Positions 1 to 8,396 of a stretch of 64,000 bases of DNA are shown piece by piece. The position numbers and the translations under genes are program-made. Source of the DNA: JAKIWV01 sp963773945 (GTDB taxonomy: Archaea; Thermoplasmatota; Thermoplasmata; Lutacidiplasmatales; UBA184); the NCBI GenBank assembly GCA_963773945.1, contig CAVZDD010000003.1, positions 62,001 to 126,000 of the forward strand, in the 5' to 3' direction. The notes under the pieces were generated by a model, which searched no databases, was not told the DNA's origin, and worked only from the letters and a program-made list of their open reading frames with translations. The number at the start of each line of letters is the position of its first letter. Position 1 is the stretch's first letter.

Positions 1-1461
1 TTGATCATCGTAGCCATGGGTGATCTCGTGACCGATTACGAGGCCAATACCGCCGTAATTGACCGCATCGTCCATTGTCGCGTCGAAGAATGGGGGCTGA
101 AGAATGCCGGCCGGGAAGACGATCTCGTTCTGCGTGGGGTCGAAGTAGGCGTTGACCTGCGGAGCGGTCATCCGCCATTCGTCCGGGTCCACGCGTCGTC
201 CCAACTTCGAGACCTTTCGGCGAATTTCGTACTCGAGGGACCGGCGGAGGTTTCCGACATAATCTCGTCGGTCGATTCGGAGCTTGGAATCGTCTCGGAA
301 GTGCTTCGGGTGGCCGATTTTCACGCGGAACCCTTCGAACTTAGCGAGGGCCCGTCGTCGGGTGGCCGGGGTCATCCAGGCCAGGCTCCGAAGGCGGTTG
401 CGGAAGACAGCTCGAAGGTCGGTGACGAGTCGCCGCATCCGGGCCGCCGCAGCCGGGGGGAAGTACTCGTTGACGAACATCTTGCCTAGGGCATCGCCTA
501 TCGCGAGGTCGGTAGCTCGAGCGGCCCGTCTCCATGGAGGCTCCGGTCGACTTTGACCCAGGAGGGTCCGATGAAAGAAATCGAAGTACTCCCGCGCAAC
601 GGGCCGGTGCAAGTACCCGGCTCGGGCCCGCAATAGATGCCAGCGAAGGTAAGCCTTCCAGGCAGCGAGGGGCCGACGGCCCAACAGCTGTCCAACGGCC
701 TCGAAGAACTCCGGCTGGCCCACGATGACGTATGAAAGCCGAGTCGCACCGCGCTTGGAGAGATAATGGTCCCACGAGATGGTCGGAGCGAGCGCACGAA
801 GCCGAGGGAGTCGGAACTTGTGGTAGTTCTTCTCTTCGTCCCGCAACTCGACTCGGCTCCGACTCGCTTTTGCGAGCTCGGCTTCTATCCGGAGAATCAC
901 ACCGGCATCGCGCCGGGCCTCGGCCGCCGGCGCTCCGAGGAGCGAGAGCATTCGGACCAAGTGGCGACGGAAGGCTCTCCGTTGCCGGGCGAACCCCGGG
1001 GTCAGATAGTAGTCTCGGTCTGGTAGCGACAGCCCGGCTTGCTGGAGGTAAAACGCGTAGATTCCACTATTCTTCTTATCAGGGTAGACTCGGGTCTCAA
1101 ACAGCAGGGGAACGCCCTGGTTATGGAACTCGGCCACCACTTGGACAAGACCCTCCATCGAACAGACCTTGTCGATCTGAGCCAGCTCCCGGGCGATCGG
1201 GCGGAATCGCAGCCGGTTCCTACGATGGGCGTCCACCGCCGCGCGGTAGAAATCTCCGACTTCCCGTTCGACGGAGTATCGTGCAGTTCGCTTCCGTCCC
1301 GCCGCACGCTCAAGGAGCCCTCGGAGCCGTTTGTAATTGTACTCGCTGAGCTCGGAAAACGCTCCCCAGTAGACCTTGTCGGCGGGAATCGGATTTCGTC
1401 GGATCCACGAACCAACGGCGAACCGATAGAAATCGGTCTCCGGTGGCACCGATCGGTCCAT
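1..1461 (-). CDS. M13-family zinc metallopeptidase (neprilysin/PepO-like), C-terminus outside window
   Basis: Zinc peptidase that probably cleaves oligopeptides. The frame is open from ATG at 1461 to the window edge (487 codons visible; the family is usually 630-700 aa, so about 160-200 residues are missing). The N-terminus carries the family pattern ETDFYRFAVGSWIRRNPIPA (about residues 8-27) and LPDRDYYL in the middle. Near the visible end is NAYFDPTQNEIVFPAG, then GHEITHGYDD with the zinc-binding HEITH at residues 478-482. An upstream in-frame stop lies at 1537-1539, and ATG 1461 is the first start after it. No signal peptide is visible, so a cytoplasmic peptidase is likely. The third zinc ligand and the C-terminal substrate motif lie outside the window and could not be checked. 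Confidence 0.9.
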   Translation of the reverse strand, partial: MDRSVPPETDFYRFAVGSWIRRNPIPADKVYWGAFSELSEYNYKRLRGLLERAAGRKRTARYSVEREVGDFYRAAVDAHRRNRLRFRPIARELAQIDKVCSMEGLVQVVAEFHNQGVPLLFETRVYPDKKNSGIYAFYLQQAGLSLPDRDYYLTPGFARQRRAFRRHLVRMLSLLGAPAAEARRDAGVILRIEAELAKASRSRVELRDEEKNYHKFRLPRLRALAPTISWDHYLSKRGATRLSYVIVGQPEFFEAVGQLLGRRPLAAWKAYLRWHLLRARAGYLHRPVAREYFDFFHRTLLGQSRPEPPWRRAARATDLAIGDALGKMFVNEYFPPAAAARMRRLVTDLRAVFRNRLRSLAWMTPATRRRALAKFEGFRVKIGHPKHFRDDSKLRIDRRDYVGNLRRSLEYEIRRKVSKLGRRVDPDEWRMTAPQVNAYFDPTQNEIVFPAGILQPPFFDATMDDAVNYGGIGLVIGHEITHGYDDQ

Positions 1462-1632
1462 GTACCCGGTGGAAAACCCGGGGCCGGAAGACCGCCGACG
1501 CGGGTTCGGGTCGAAGGGTTGCGACCCCGGGATTTCTCAGGTCCGCCTTGGGTTCCCCCTCTCGTTCTCGAAGTCATTCGTCGACGTTCCTACAAGGGGT
1601 GGGTCCTATCATCGTTGCGAAGCACATCCCAC

Positions 1633-2038
1633 TTAACCAAGAGGGACGGAGAGCCGCACAATCCCAGAGGCCCGGCCCCGCATAACTATGAGATGATCCT
1701 CGTTGAAGCACTCCCATTCCGCGGTGACGAAAACACGGTTGCCTGCCGGCTCCCAACGTATCAGGACGACGTCGGCACCGAACCGGCTCGCCCGTGAAGA
1801 CCGGCCGAAGGAACTCGAAGGACATCTCGCGTGCGAGGAAATTCATTTGCCCACCCACGGTGGTGGGTAGCGTTCCCAGGAGCAGTCGGTGGACCATCAG
1901 TCGACCCTGCCCATCGGGCGTGACGCGTTGTTGCCCCCGGTCGCCAGAGGCTTCCACGAACGCCCGAACTTCTTCGAGGGAGAAGGTGTGCTCGATTGAC
2001 CGGCGTTCCCCGAGGGTCGGCGTAAGGTCCCCTCGCGG
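1633..2038 (-). pseudogene. MaoC-like hot-dog dehydratase, frameshifted and without a normal start
   Basis: Two adjacent frames together encode a MaoC/hydratase-like hot-dog protein. The upstream frame reads HTFSLEEVRAFVEASGD and continues to FEFLRPVFTGEPVR. The similarity then jumps one base near 1779 into a frame reading ADVVLIRWEPAGNRVFVTAE, ending at TAA 1633-1635. The family usually acts on enoyl thioesters or related substrates. The downstream half is unreadable without skipping one nucleotide. No ATG, GTG or TTG lies in the upstream frame before residue V of RAFVEAS (GTG 1957), so the 5' end is also abnormal. A TATA-like GTATTATC on the minus strand lies near 2106-2113. This is either a decayed gene or a locus with sequence errors. 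The family call is moderate because the fragment is short. Confidence 0.6.
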
Positions 2039-2128
2039 GGGCCGGAGACGCGGCGGGCTAAAGGGCTTCCTGGGATTCTCCCTCTCTTCGAGTTCCCTCG
2101 GAACTGATAATACCGCGAAATCGTCCCC

Positions 2129-3682
2129 GTGGGGGAGCCCTTGGAGAGCCCTCCTCCTCCCACCGCAAATTCCCGCGAGGTAGCGAGTTACCTTCGGCGC
2201 CTAGAAGACCGGCTCGCGGACCTCGATCATTCGCTTTTCCTAGCGTGGTGGAACCAATACGCCGGGCTCTCCTTGGCCGGCACCCATCGATGGGACACTC
2301 TTCGTTCGAAGTTGGTAGGACGAGAGAAACTCCTCCGTTTCCTCCGGGCGGCCCAGACCCGCCCGCATCCGGAGCTTCTGACGCGTCGTCTAGAGTTGTT
2401 CCGTCGCATTGCGGAGGACGCCCTCGTCGAACAGCACCCCTCGGTCGTGCGCCTTCGGGCTCCGTTGATCAAACGCGTGTTCGCGTTCCAGCCTCGTTGG
2501 GAAGGAGGCCCGACGACCAAGGCCCGGGTCAATGAAGTTCTTAAATTCGAAGACGATCGGCGCGTCCGGCGCCGGGCCTGGGTCGCTCTCCAACGGATTG
2601 CGAGGGACGTGGAGCGACCCCTTCGCCAGCTAGTCGAGGCCCGCAACGCCCGCGCCAGGGAACTGGGTTATCGGTCCTTCATGGATTTCCGGCTGCGATC
2701 CGAGGGCCTGACCCTCTCGCAACTGGAGGGGTTCATCGACCGGATGGTCCCCGCCGCCGGAGTTTCGTCGCGTCGGTTCCGGGAACAGTTCCAGCGGCGC
2801 TCCGGCGAATCCGGGTTCTTCCCCTGGGATGCATGGCGGGCGTCAGAGGGGCGTAACCCGCTCCCGACATCGGCCTTCTCGGGCCGGACGATGGTCCAGG
2901 ACTGCCTGCGCACGATACGTGCCTGGGGGTTTCGCGGCCCGCGGCGTCCTTTCAGAATCGTCCAACGGTCTATCCCGGTCGGTGGAATGACGCTGGCCGT
3001 GCAGTTGCCAAACGATACACGAGTGGCCGTGAACCCCAGGGGTGGTTGGCTGCATTACGACATTCTGCTGCATGAGTTTGGACACGCCGTACAGGACCGG
3101 TACACCCGAGGTGCTACCCACGTCCTGCGTGGTCCCGAGAACATCCCGGGCTTCGCGGGATTCCACGAGGGCACTGCGGCTCTGTTCGAACGAATCGGGA
3201 TGGTCCCGGTGTGGCTCCGAAGGCGACCCGGGGTCAGTGAGGATCTGATTCGAACGTTCCGGGAGAACCGGAAGGACGAAGAACTGCGCATAGGAGCCCA
3301 TACGGCCAGCTGGGTCTGGAAAGAGATCCAGCTCTACAAACACCCCGAGGAGAATCTCGGCCCCCGGTTCCATCGAGCCGATCGCGCCATGTTCGGCTAC
3401 GACGAGTACCCGGAGGCGCCGTACGCAGACCCATTCTGGATCGAATCGGCGTTCTACGGGAAGAGCTACGTGTTTGCGAGCCTGATCGGAGCTCAACTCC
3501 GACAGGCGATCCGGGAGCAGGTCCCGGGCCCCTTCTGGCCCAATCGCGAGGTGATCCCCTGGTTAGACCGTCACTGGTTCCGGCACGGCATGCGGTATGA
3601 TTGGGTCCCCAGGGTCCGAGAAGTCACGGGCCGACCCTTCGGCGTTTCAGACTTCCTCGATCGGGCTCGGCGCGAAGAATAG
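2129..3682 (+). CDS. MA-clan zinc metallopeptidase (M2/M3, oligoendopeptidase-like)
   Basis: Predicted 517-aa intracellular oligopeptidase. The zinc site is LLHEFGHAVQ (HEFGH about residues 315-319), and a downstream helix FHEGTAALFE supplies the probable third ligand Glu (about residue 347), as in peptidase families M2, M3 and M32. The first 250 residues are highly charged and helical, as expected for the channel-forming domain of these enzymes. No signal peptide or membrane segment is seen. GTG at 2129 is the annotated start; TTG at 2141 is an alternative. The gene diverges from the broken MaoC-like gene and precedes an unrelated membrane protein. Assignment between M2, M3 and a private archaeal branch cannot be made by eye. 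Confidence 0.8.
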   Translation: MGEPLESPPPPTANSREVASYLRRLEDRLADLDHSLFLAWWNQYAGLSLAGTHRWDTLRSKLVGREKLLRFLRAAQTRPHPELLTRRLELFRRIAEDALVEQHPSVVRLRAPLIKRVFAFQPRWEGGPTTKARVNEVLKFEDDRRVRRRAWVALQRIARDVERPLRQLVEARNARARELGYRSFMDFRLRSEGLTLSQLEGFIDRMVPAAGVSSRRFREQFQRRSGESGFFPWDAWRASEGRNPLPTSAFSGRTMVQDCLRTIRAWGFRGPRRPFRIVQRSIPVGGMTLAVQLPNDTRVAVNPRGGWLHYDILLHEFGHAVQDRYTRGATHVLRGPENIPGFAGFHEGTAALFERIGMVPVWLRRRPGVSEDLIRTFRENRKDEELRIGAHTASWVWKEIQLYKHPEENLGPRFHRADRAMFGYDEYPEAPYADPFWIESAFYGKSYVFASLIGAQLRQAIREQVPGPFWPNREVIPWLDRHWFRHGMRYDWVPRVREVTGRPFGVSDFLDRARREE

Positions 3683-3727
3683 GTCGCGGCGGCCGGGCCG
3701 CTGGAGGGTTCTTAACGTTCCATACCT

Positions 3728-4549
3728 TTGCCCGAGGACGTGGCCGGCGCTCCCGAACCCGCCTCTGCTGTCCGCCTTTCCACACGAAGTTGGATCGTGG
3801 TGGTGGCAGCCGTTGCCGGCTTAGCGCTCGCCGTGTACGTGCCTGCCGCTCCGTGGTACTCCGACACGAACGATGTCCAGCGTTGGACCCTTGAGAACGT
3901 GACTGTCGACCTCAATTCCACCACCACGTTCTACCCGGGGGACAACTACCGCTACCTCTGTTATGTGTATCCGCTGACGGCGCCGGTCTGGGGGGCATTG
4001 TGCACTCAGTCGCAGCAAGAGGCTGGCGGAATTCTCCAACCGTACGAGGATGCCCAGCTCCCGCTCCCCGGCCACACTCCCCCGATGGAACTGCGGAACA
4101 TGTATTCCGCCGTCTTTGTGCTCTCCTCAATCTGCTTCTCGGTCGGCGCCTTCGCCACGGCCGTCCTAATTCTCAGCCGACGCCAACGGGTGGATTGGAG
4201 GGCGTCGATGATCGCGGCCCTCGCTTTCGTCGTCACCGCGGCCCTGGGGTTGGGTATCGTGGTGGGCGTGGCGATATTCCAACCGGCAGCGGTGCTTCAC
4301 GACTTTGGGTACATCGGGGGATCTCCGGGGTATTGGTCGACCTTCTGGGGATCCACCACGTGCTCCGCTACGGCCTGCGGCGCCCCGGCAGGGGCGGCGG
4401 CCTCCACGGTCTGGGGACCGGCCATCGGATGGTACCTGGAAGCGGCGGCGGGTTCCATTTTCCTCGGAGTCGGGCTCATCGTTCTTCGGACCGCTATCCA
4501 CCAGCGCCGGGACAAGGTAGCTTCGCGAGCGGCCGTGGCGAAGCCTTGA
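3728..4549 (+). CDS. Hypothetical four-helix membrane protein
   Basis: A 273-aa protein starting at TTG 3728. One hydrophobic segment near residues 20-42 is followed by an external-looking region of about 90 residues containing two cysteines (in YLCYVYP and ALCTQSQ) that could form a disulfide. Three more membrane segments follow, near residues 127-150, 160-185 and 235-258, with a second cysteine pair (TTCSATACGAP) in the loop before the last one. The C-terminus is basic (HQRRDKVASR), suggesting it is cytoplasmic. No family is recognised. It sits 36 bp ahead of the DUF457 gene on the same strand and may be cotranscribed with it. Confidence 0.65.
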   Translation: MPEDVAGAPEPASAVRLSTRSWIVVVAAVAGLALAVYVPAAPWYSDTNDVQRWTLENVTVDLNSTTTFYPGDNYRYLCYVYPLTAPVWGALCTQSQQEAGGILQPYEDAQLPLPGHTPPMELRNMYSAVFVLSSICFSVGAFATAVLILSRRQRVDWRASMIAALAFVVTAALGLGIVVGVAIFQPAAVLHDFGYIGGSPGYWSTFWGSTTCSATACGAPAGAAASTVWGPAIGWYLEAAAGSIFLGVGLIVLRTAIHQRRDKVASRAAVAKP

Positions 4550-4585
4550 CCATCTGACCGACACTCGTTTCGGAAAGGAATCGCC

Positions 4586-5596
4586 GTGGATCCATTCAGC
4601 CATATCCTCCTAGCGTACCTTCTGGGGTTCGGCATCTGGGGCCCCCAAGGGCTCCAGTTCGTTGTCGCGTCCGCGTTTGCCGGGGCGCTGCCGGACGCGG
4701 ACGTCGTATTGTATCCGCTCTCGACGAGGTTTCCGCTGCTTCGCCATCGCGGAATTTCCCACTCGATTGTCGGGGTGACGGTCCTCGCAGGGGTCGGGAC
4801 TTTTGTGGTCCCCCACGCGCTCGCTTGGGCCTTCGGACCTTCGTTTGGCACCGGCCCGCTGCTCGATTTCTTCGTCGCGCTCGAAGTGGGGGGCCTGTCC
4901 CATGTGCTCCTGGACGCGATGGACCACTGGTCGGTACCGATCTTCGCCCCGTTCTCGGAACAGGAGTACCACTTCGACGCGGACCGGATCATGAACTTCG
5001 GCGCGATGGCCTTCACCGTGTTCTCCTACGCGATCATGATCTACGAGCGGGGCCGCGTCGCGCAGTGGGTCTGGGAGGTCACGGCCTGGCTCCTCCTGTC
5101 TGCCGCGGTGGTTTATTTTGCGGTCCGATTGATCGCCCGCTGGCGGGCCGGCGTGGCGAAGACTCGCGCGGGCTTCAAGGATGTGATTCCGCAGGGTAAC
5201 CCATTGGTCTTCCTGTTCGTCGCGAGATCGGAGTCACCGGACAGGCTCCTGCTTCGCTTTGCCCGTTACCACTTACTGCGAGGGTTCCTGGGTTTGCCGG
5301 AGACGCTCACGGTCCCCCTCGGTCCGGGCAGTTCGGCGTCCGTGACCACCCCCGAAGGGGCGCTCGCGCGAAGCTACGAACCCTCACTCCGGAAGAGTTG
5401 GATCCTCGGCGAAACCCACCATTTCGGGGAGGCCCGAGCCACTGCCAACGGGTTCCAGGTGTTCTGGTACTCCCTCGAGATGGCCTTCTTCGGCCGAGCC
5501 GCAGGCGTGCTGGTCGATGTTGATTCGCGCACAGGGGCGGTCACGACCCGCACCGCGTGGCGCGACCCCCGCCGAGCACTGGACCCCACTGACTGA
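4586..5596 (+). CDS. YdjM/DUF457-family membrane-bound metal-dependent hydrolase
   Basis: A 336-aa protein whose N-terminal half matches the DUF457 (YdjM, LexA-regulated hydrolase) pattern: MDPFSHILLAYLLG at the start, then ALPDADVVLYP, then RHRGISHSI, and later SHVLLDAMDHW. The conserved His and Asp residues are thought to bind metal at the membrane. Several hydrophobic segments lie within residues 1-195. Residues 200-336 are soluble and not typical of the family core. The substrate is unknown. GTG 4586 is preceded by GGAAAGGAA, a possible ribosome-binding site. The gene is followed by a strong hairpin. Confidence 0.75.
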   Translation: MDPFSHILLAYLLGFGIWGPQGLQFVVASAFAGALPDADVVLYPLSTRFPLLRHRGISHSIVGVTVLAGVGTFVVPHALAWAFGPSFGTGPLLDFFVALEVGGLSHVLLDAMDHWSVPIFAPFSEQEYHFDADRIMNFGAMAFTVFSYAIMIYERGRVAQWVWEVTAWLLLSAAVVYFAVRLIARWRAGVAKTRAGFKDVIPQGNPLVFLFVARSESPDRLLLRFARYHLLRGFLGLPETLTVPLGPGSSASVTTPEGALARSYEPSLRKSWILGETHHFGEARATANGFQVFWYSLEMAFFGRAAGVLVDVDSRTGAVTTRTAWRDPRRALDPTD

Positions 5597-5635
5597 CCGG
5601 GGCTGCGCCGGGGCCCCGCCTCTCCTGCCGGGGGC

Positions 5636-5655
5636 CGCCGTCGAAGACGACGGCG
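5636..5655. other. Perfect 8-bp inverted repeat (hairpin)
   Basis: CGCCGTCG and CGACGGCG flank a 4-nt AAGA loop, 40 bp after the DUF457 stop codon. It could act as a transcript-end or mRNA-stability structure. There is no U-rich tract after it, so a classical terminator is not supported. Confidence 0.5.
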
Positions 5656-5688
5656 AAGCGTCTTAGGGGACGGAGAGGAGTACGGGAA

Positions 5689-6078
5689 TTGGAGGCCTTC
5701 TTGACAGACGTCGGGGCAGGGGCTCGGACACCATGGAGCACGACGGGACTCGAGGTCCTCGGGCCCAGGGACTTTTCCGGGGGCCGACTTCAACGCTCCG
5801 GAACGAACGTCGTCTGCTTCAGCGCCGAGTGGTGCCCGGTGACCCGACGATTCATGCCCAAATTCCTCGCCCTGCGGGGTACGCTTCCCGCGCTGCTCAT
5901 GATCGCGGACATCACGGATCTCAAGAGCCCCCTCTGGGACGACTTCCATATCCGGATCACGCCGTCGATCATCGTCTACCGTGAAGGCGAGGTCTTCCTG
6001 AGGCTGGATGGGAGACGCTTCTTCGGGCTCCGGGACCCCGACATGGCCAAGCTCGCGATGGCACTGCCACCGCACTGA
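5689..6078 (+). CDS. Thioredoxin-fold protein with a one-cysteine active site
   Basis: A 129-aa protein with a thioredoxin-like pattern: a beta strand NVVCFSAEWCPVTRRFMPKF, then a helix, then the cis-proline strand RITPSIIVYREGEV. The usual WCxxC motif reads WCPVT, so only the first cysteine is present. A dithiol exchange is therefore unlikely, and a monothiol, chaperone-like or peroxiredoxin-helper role is possible. TTG 5689 (preceded by GGGAA) is the first good start. The gene stands alone between a hairpin and a zinc-ribbon membrane protein. Confidence 0.7.
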   Translation: MEAFLTDVGAGARTPWSTTGLEVLGPRDFSGGRLQRSGTNVVCFSAEWCPVTRRFMPKFLALRGTLPALLMIADITDLKSPLWDDFHIRITPSIIVYREGEVFLRLDGRRFFGLRDPDMAKLAMALPPH

Positions 6079-6139
6079 ACCTGCGCGGGTAGCGTGGCGC
6101 CCGACGGCGATAAGTACGGTGCACTTCTCCGAAGCCTTC

Positions 6140-6754
6140 GTGGCCGCCCGTTACTGCCCCCACTGTGGTGCAACCAATCCTCCCTCGGCGACGTTCTGCC
6201 AATACTGTGGGACGGTGTTGCCCGCTGCGCCGTCCGCCGTCCTCCCCTCGAGCGTTCCGACCGGAGCGCCACCCCCGCCCTGGGGGACGCCGGTTTACGG
6301 CGGTCCGACGTATGCCCAAACCGCCCCTCCGCCGCCCCGTCGTCGCCTCGTGCTCTGGATCGTCGTGGGATTCGTCGTCCTGATCCTAGTCGTCAGCGTG
6401 GTTGGATATCTCGCGCTGCCGGCCTCTCCGCCGTTAAACGTCATCGTGACCGGCATCAACTTCGACTCGCCCGACAACGCGTGTGGGCTCGCGGGAGCGA
6501 TCGACTACGGATTCAACGCAAGCACGAACGAGAGCTTGCCGTTCACCTATCAAATCTCGGGGGTGAACAACAGCGCCGGTACGGGTACCGTCGCCTGCTC
6601 GATCGCGGGCGTGTCCACGTCCACTCCTGGATTCACCATCACCGGCGCCAACGTCCCCGTCACGATTCCGGCGAACGCCACTCAACTGCTCTCGTTCAAC
6701 GTGAATACGCCTCCCGATCCCTATACCGGGGTCCTGACCTTTGTGATCACTTAG
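6140..6754 (+). CDS. Zinc-ribbon, single-pass membrane protein with external domain
   Basis: The N-terminus holds a double zinc knuckle, YCPHCGATN then FCQYCGTVL, followed by a Pro-rich linker, a basic stop (PPPPRRR) and one membrane helix (LVLWIVVGFVVLILVVSVVG). About 110 residues after the helix are Thr/Ser/Asn rich, look extracellular and contain one cysteine pair. This arrangement (cytoplasmic zinc ribbon, TM, external beta domain) is common in Thermoplasmata, but its function is unknown. GTG 6140 is chosen because a TATA-like GATAAGTA lies 24-31 bp upstream, fitting a leaderless transcript. GTG 6119 in the same frame is the alternative. Confidence 0.65.
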   Translation: MAARYCPHCGATNPPSATFCQYCGTVLPAAPSAVLPSSVPTGAPPPPWGTPVYGGPTYAQTAPPPPRRRLVLWIVVGFVVLILVVSVVGYLALPASPPLNVIVTGINFDSPDNACGLAGAIDYGFNASTNESLPFTYQISGVNNSAGTGTVACSIAGVSTSTPGFTITGANVPVTIPANATQLLSFNVNTPPDPYTGVLTFVIT

Positions 6755-6849
6755 GGACTCAGCCTCTCGGGGCGCCCGTCTCCCCTGCGCGTACGATCAT
6801 CAGGTTTCTGCACCGAATGGAATATGGAGGAGCGGTCCTTCCTCCGAGC

Positions 6850-7335
6850 ATGCGAACCGAGCTGGACGTAATTCGAGAACTCTACAAGTACAACTCTCGT
6901 GTACGCAAGAAGTACCTTACGGCCATCTGGCGCCTCCCCCAGAAGAAGCGGTACAAGGCCCGGGGCGCCTCCTACCCCTCGATGGTGGACATCTTCCTCC
7001 ACGTCCTCGACGCGTACCGCTGGTGGTTCCGTACGGTCTACGGGTCCGATCCGGACTGGACCGACTACCCCCTCGGTCAGCGGCTCACTCGGGCGCAGGC
7101 CGTCCGAGAAGAGCGGGCGACGGACCGGCTTGTGCTGGGGATTGTGGCCAAACTGCGCCCGGGCGATCTCGCCCGGACGTTCAAGATCCCCGGCGCCGGA
7201 TCCCGAGGGAGGCGGATCTCTCTTCGGGTCCTCCTCCTCCATATGGCCGAGGAAGAGCTCCAGCACCGCGGCGAAATGAACGCGCTGCTGTGGCAAGAAG
7301 ACGTCGACCCGCCGATTAGTGGCTTCGGGGAATGA
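6850..7335 (+). CDS. DinB-like four-helix-bundle protein
   Basis: A 161-aa helical protein with the histidine layout of the DinB/YfiT superfamily: an early His in MVDIFLHVLDAYRWWF, then the paired histidines of LLHMAEEELQHRGEMNALLW. These three residues usually bind a divalent metal. Family members include thiol-dependent transferases, but the substrate is often unknown. ATG 6850 gives the compact family length, and an in-frame ATG at 6817 would add 11 residues. It follows the zinc-ribbon membrane protein by about 95 bp on the same strand. Confidence 0.75.
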   Translation: MRTELDVIRELYKYNSRVRKKYLTAIWRLPQKKRYKARGASYPSMVDIFLHVLDAYRWWFRTVYGSDPDWTDYPLGQRLTRAQAVREERATDRLVLGIVAKLRPGDLARTFKIPGAGSRGRRISLRVLLLHMAEEELQHRGEMNALLWQEDVDPPISGFGE

Positions 7336-7415
7336 TCCGGGTACTGGAACCGCCTCGAGCCCTCACTCGGAGAAGTAGAAATCCCCCCTCAGCCTAACCC
7401 TACCCCGAGCTCGGC

Positions 7416-7724
7416 ATGGAATCCCATTCTTTCCCTCAAGTCCACGCGCCTGCCCCGGGAGAGGCGGTTCGCGTAGACGTGTCAGGCGTTCCGGTGGCCA
7501 TCTTCAACGTGGACGGGGAGCTCCGCGCAATCGTGGCGCGATGTCCCCACCGCGGGGGACCGCTCGAGAAGGGGCCCGTGACCGGACGGACCGTCACCTG
7601 CCCTTGGCACGGCTCGCAATTCGACCTCGATACCGGGCAGGTCGTTCGTGGACCGGCCGTGACCCCCGTGAAGAGCTTCGCGGCGCGGGTCGAGGGGGAC
7701 GTACTCGTCGTAGAGACGCCCTAG
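7416..7724 (+). CDS. Rieske-type [2Fe-2S] ferredoxin
   Basis: A 102-aa small Rieske protein. The cluster ligands are plain: CPHRGG (Cys and His) and CPWHGSQFD (Cys and His), 17 residues apart. The rest matches the single-domain ferredoxins that pass electrons to oxygenases or act as stand-alone electron carriers. There is no membrane anchor, so it is soluble. It is not next to an oxygenase or a bc-type complex, so its partner is unknown. ATG 7416 is the only sensible start. A short GC hairpin directly follows the TAG stop. Confidence 0.9.
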   Translation: MESHSFPQVHAPAPGEAVRVDVSGVPVAIFNVDGELRAIVARCPHRGGPLEKGPVTGRTVTCPWHGSQFDLDTGQVVRGPAVTPVKSFAARVEGDVLVVETP

Positions 7725-7725
7725 G

Positions 7726-7740
7726 CCGGGGCGACCCCGG
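7726..7740. other. Short GC-rich hairpin after the Rieske gene
   Basis: CCGGGG and CCCCGG flank CGA, beginning one base after the TAG stop. It may protect the 3' end of the transcript. There is no downstream T run. Confidence 0.4.
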
Positions 7741-7919
7741 ATTCCCCCCGCGCGACCGACCGCGCTAGGTGGGCCCGCTTGGTGGGCTCTGAAGCGGTTT
7801 CTATTCCGCCCACTCTAGAGGGGCCCAGGCGGTCCCGCGAGGTCCTCGTCTCCAGGCCAGGAGCACGAGACAACGATCACCAGGAGGATGACAAGGAGCC
7901 CGAGGAGCCCGATTATCCC

Positions 7920-8357
7920 CTAGGCCAGCGAGCTGAGGGACGTCTCCGACGGAGACGTTGACACCCGCACACGCTGGATCGACCACAAGGTCGTCTTCGT
8001 CGAGTTCACGCTGGCCTTGGTGAAGTGGGTCAAGCACCCGAACGCCGCTATTTCCAGGGAGTGGACCCCGGGCGACAGGCCCATCGGGAGCGCGCCTTTA
8101 TCGATTGTCGCGATGGACCCGTCGACCCCGACCGAGGCCCACGTCGGCTGGCCGTTGAGCGAGAGGGTCCCTTCGATCGACAGCGATAAGGTTCGAAGCG
8201 ACTTGAGAACGTGTTTTAGAACCTGAGGGGGATTTAGAGGTTCAGTGATGTCGGGCAGCGGATTCTTCGGCCGGGGGGAGTTCTCAGCGCGGGCGGCCGC
8301 CGACTCGATGAATGCATGTCGATCCGCCTGGTAGATGGACCCCAGCTCGCCTCTCAC
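7920..8357 (-). CDS. Hypothetical protein; in-frame TAG separates it from a predicted membrane anchor
   Basis: From GTG 8357 the frame gives 145 residues: a helical N-terminus, then a beta-rich stretch (PTWASVGVDGSIATIDKG, LSPGVHSLEIAAFGC) that resembles PEGA-like surface domains, and a Ser/Thr-rich linker, ending at TAG 7920-7922. The same frame then continues to TAG 7815-7817 with a strongly hydrophobic segment (GIIGLLGLLVILLVIVV). The natural protein therefore probably had a C-terminal membrane anchor and ran to 7815. The TAG could be a nonsense mutation, a base-call error, or (less likely, since TAG is a common stop here) a recoded codon. The start lies 40 bp from the divergent AhpD-like gene. 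No function is recognised. Confidence 0.5.
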   Translation of the reverse strand: MRGELGSIYQADRHAFIESAAARAENSPRPKNPLPDITEPLNPPQVLKHVLKSLRTLSLSIEGTLSLNGQPTWASVGVDGSIATIDKGALPMGLSPGVHSLEIAAFGCLTHFTKASVNSTKTTLWSIQRVRVSTSPSETSLSSLA

Positions 8358-8396
8358 AACACCAAAGCTTAGACCCGCGGAGGGGTAGTGGCTCCT

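Noticed and set aside
1..489. Plus-strand open frame of 162 codons at the left edge
   Set aside because: It is the antisense of the M13 peptidase, whose HEITH and GWIRRNPIPA-type motifs lie on the minus strand in one continuous frame.
6094..6849. Plus-strand frame continuous with the DinB-like gene but 252 codons longer
   Set aside because: The extra part overlaps the zinc-ribbon gene in a different frame and has no domain signal; the DinB core starts at 6850.
7722..7760. Classical intrinsic terminator after the Rieske gene
   Set aside because: The hairpin is not followed by a T-rich tract; archaeal terminators are usually T-runs.
7815..7922. Pyrrolysine readthrough of TAG
   Set aside because: TAG ends many normal genes in the window (for example the Rieske and DUF2252 genes), and no pyl gene is present here. 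Kept only as a low-probability option.
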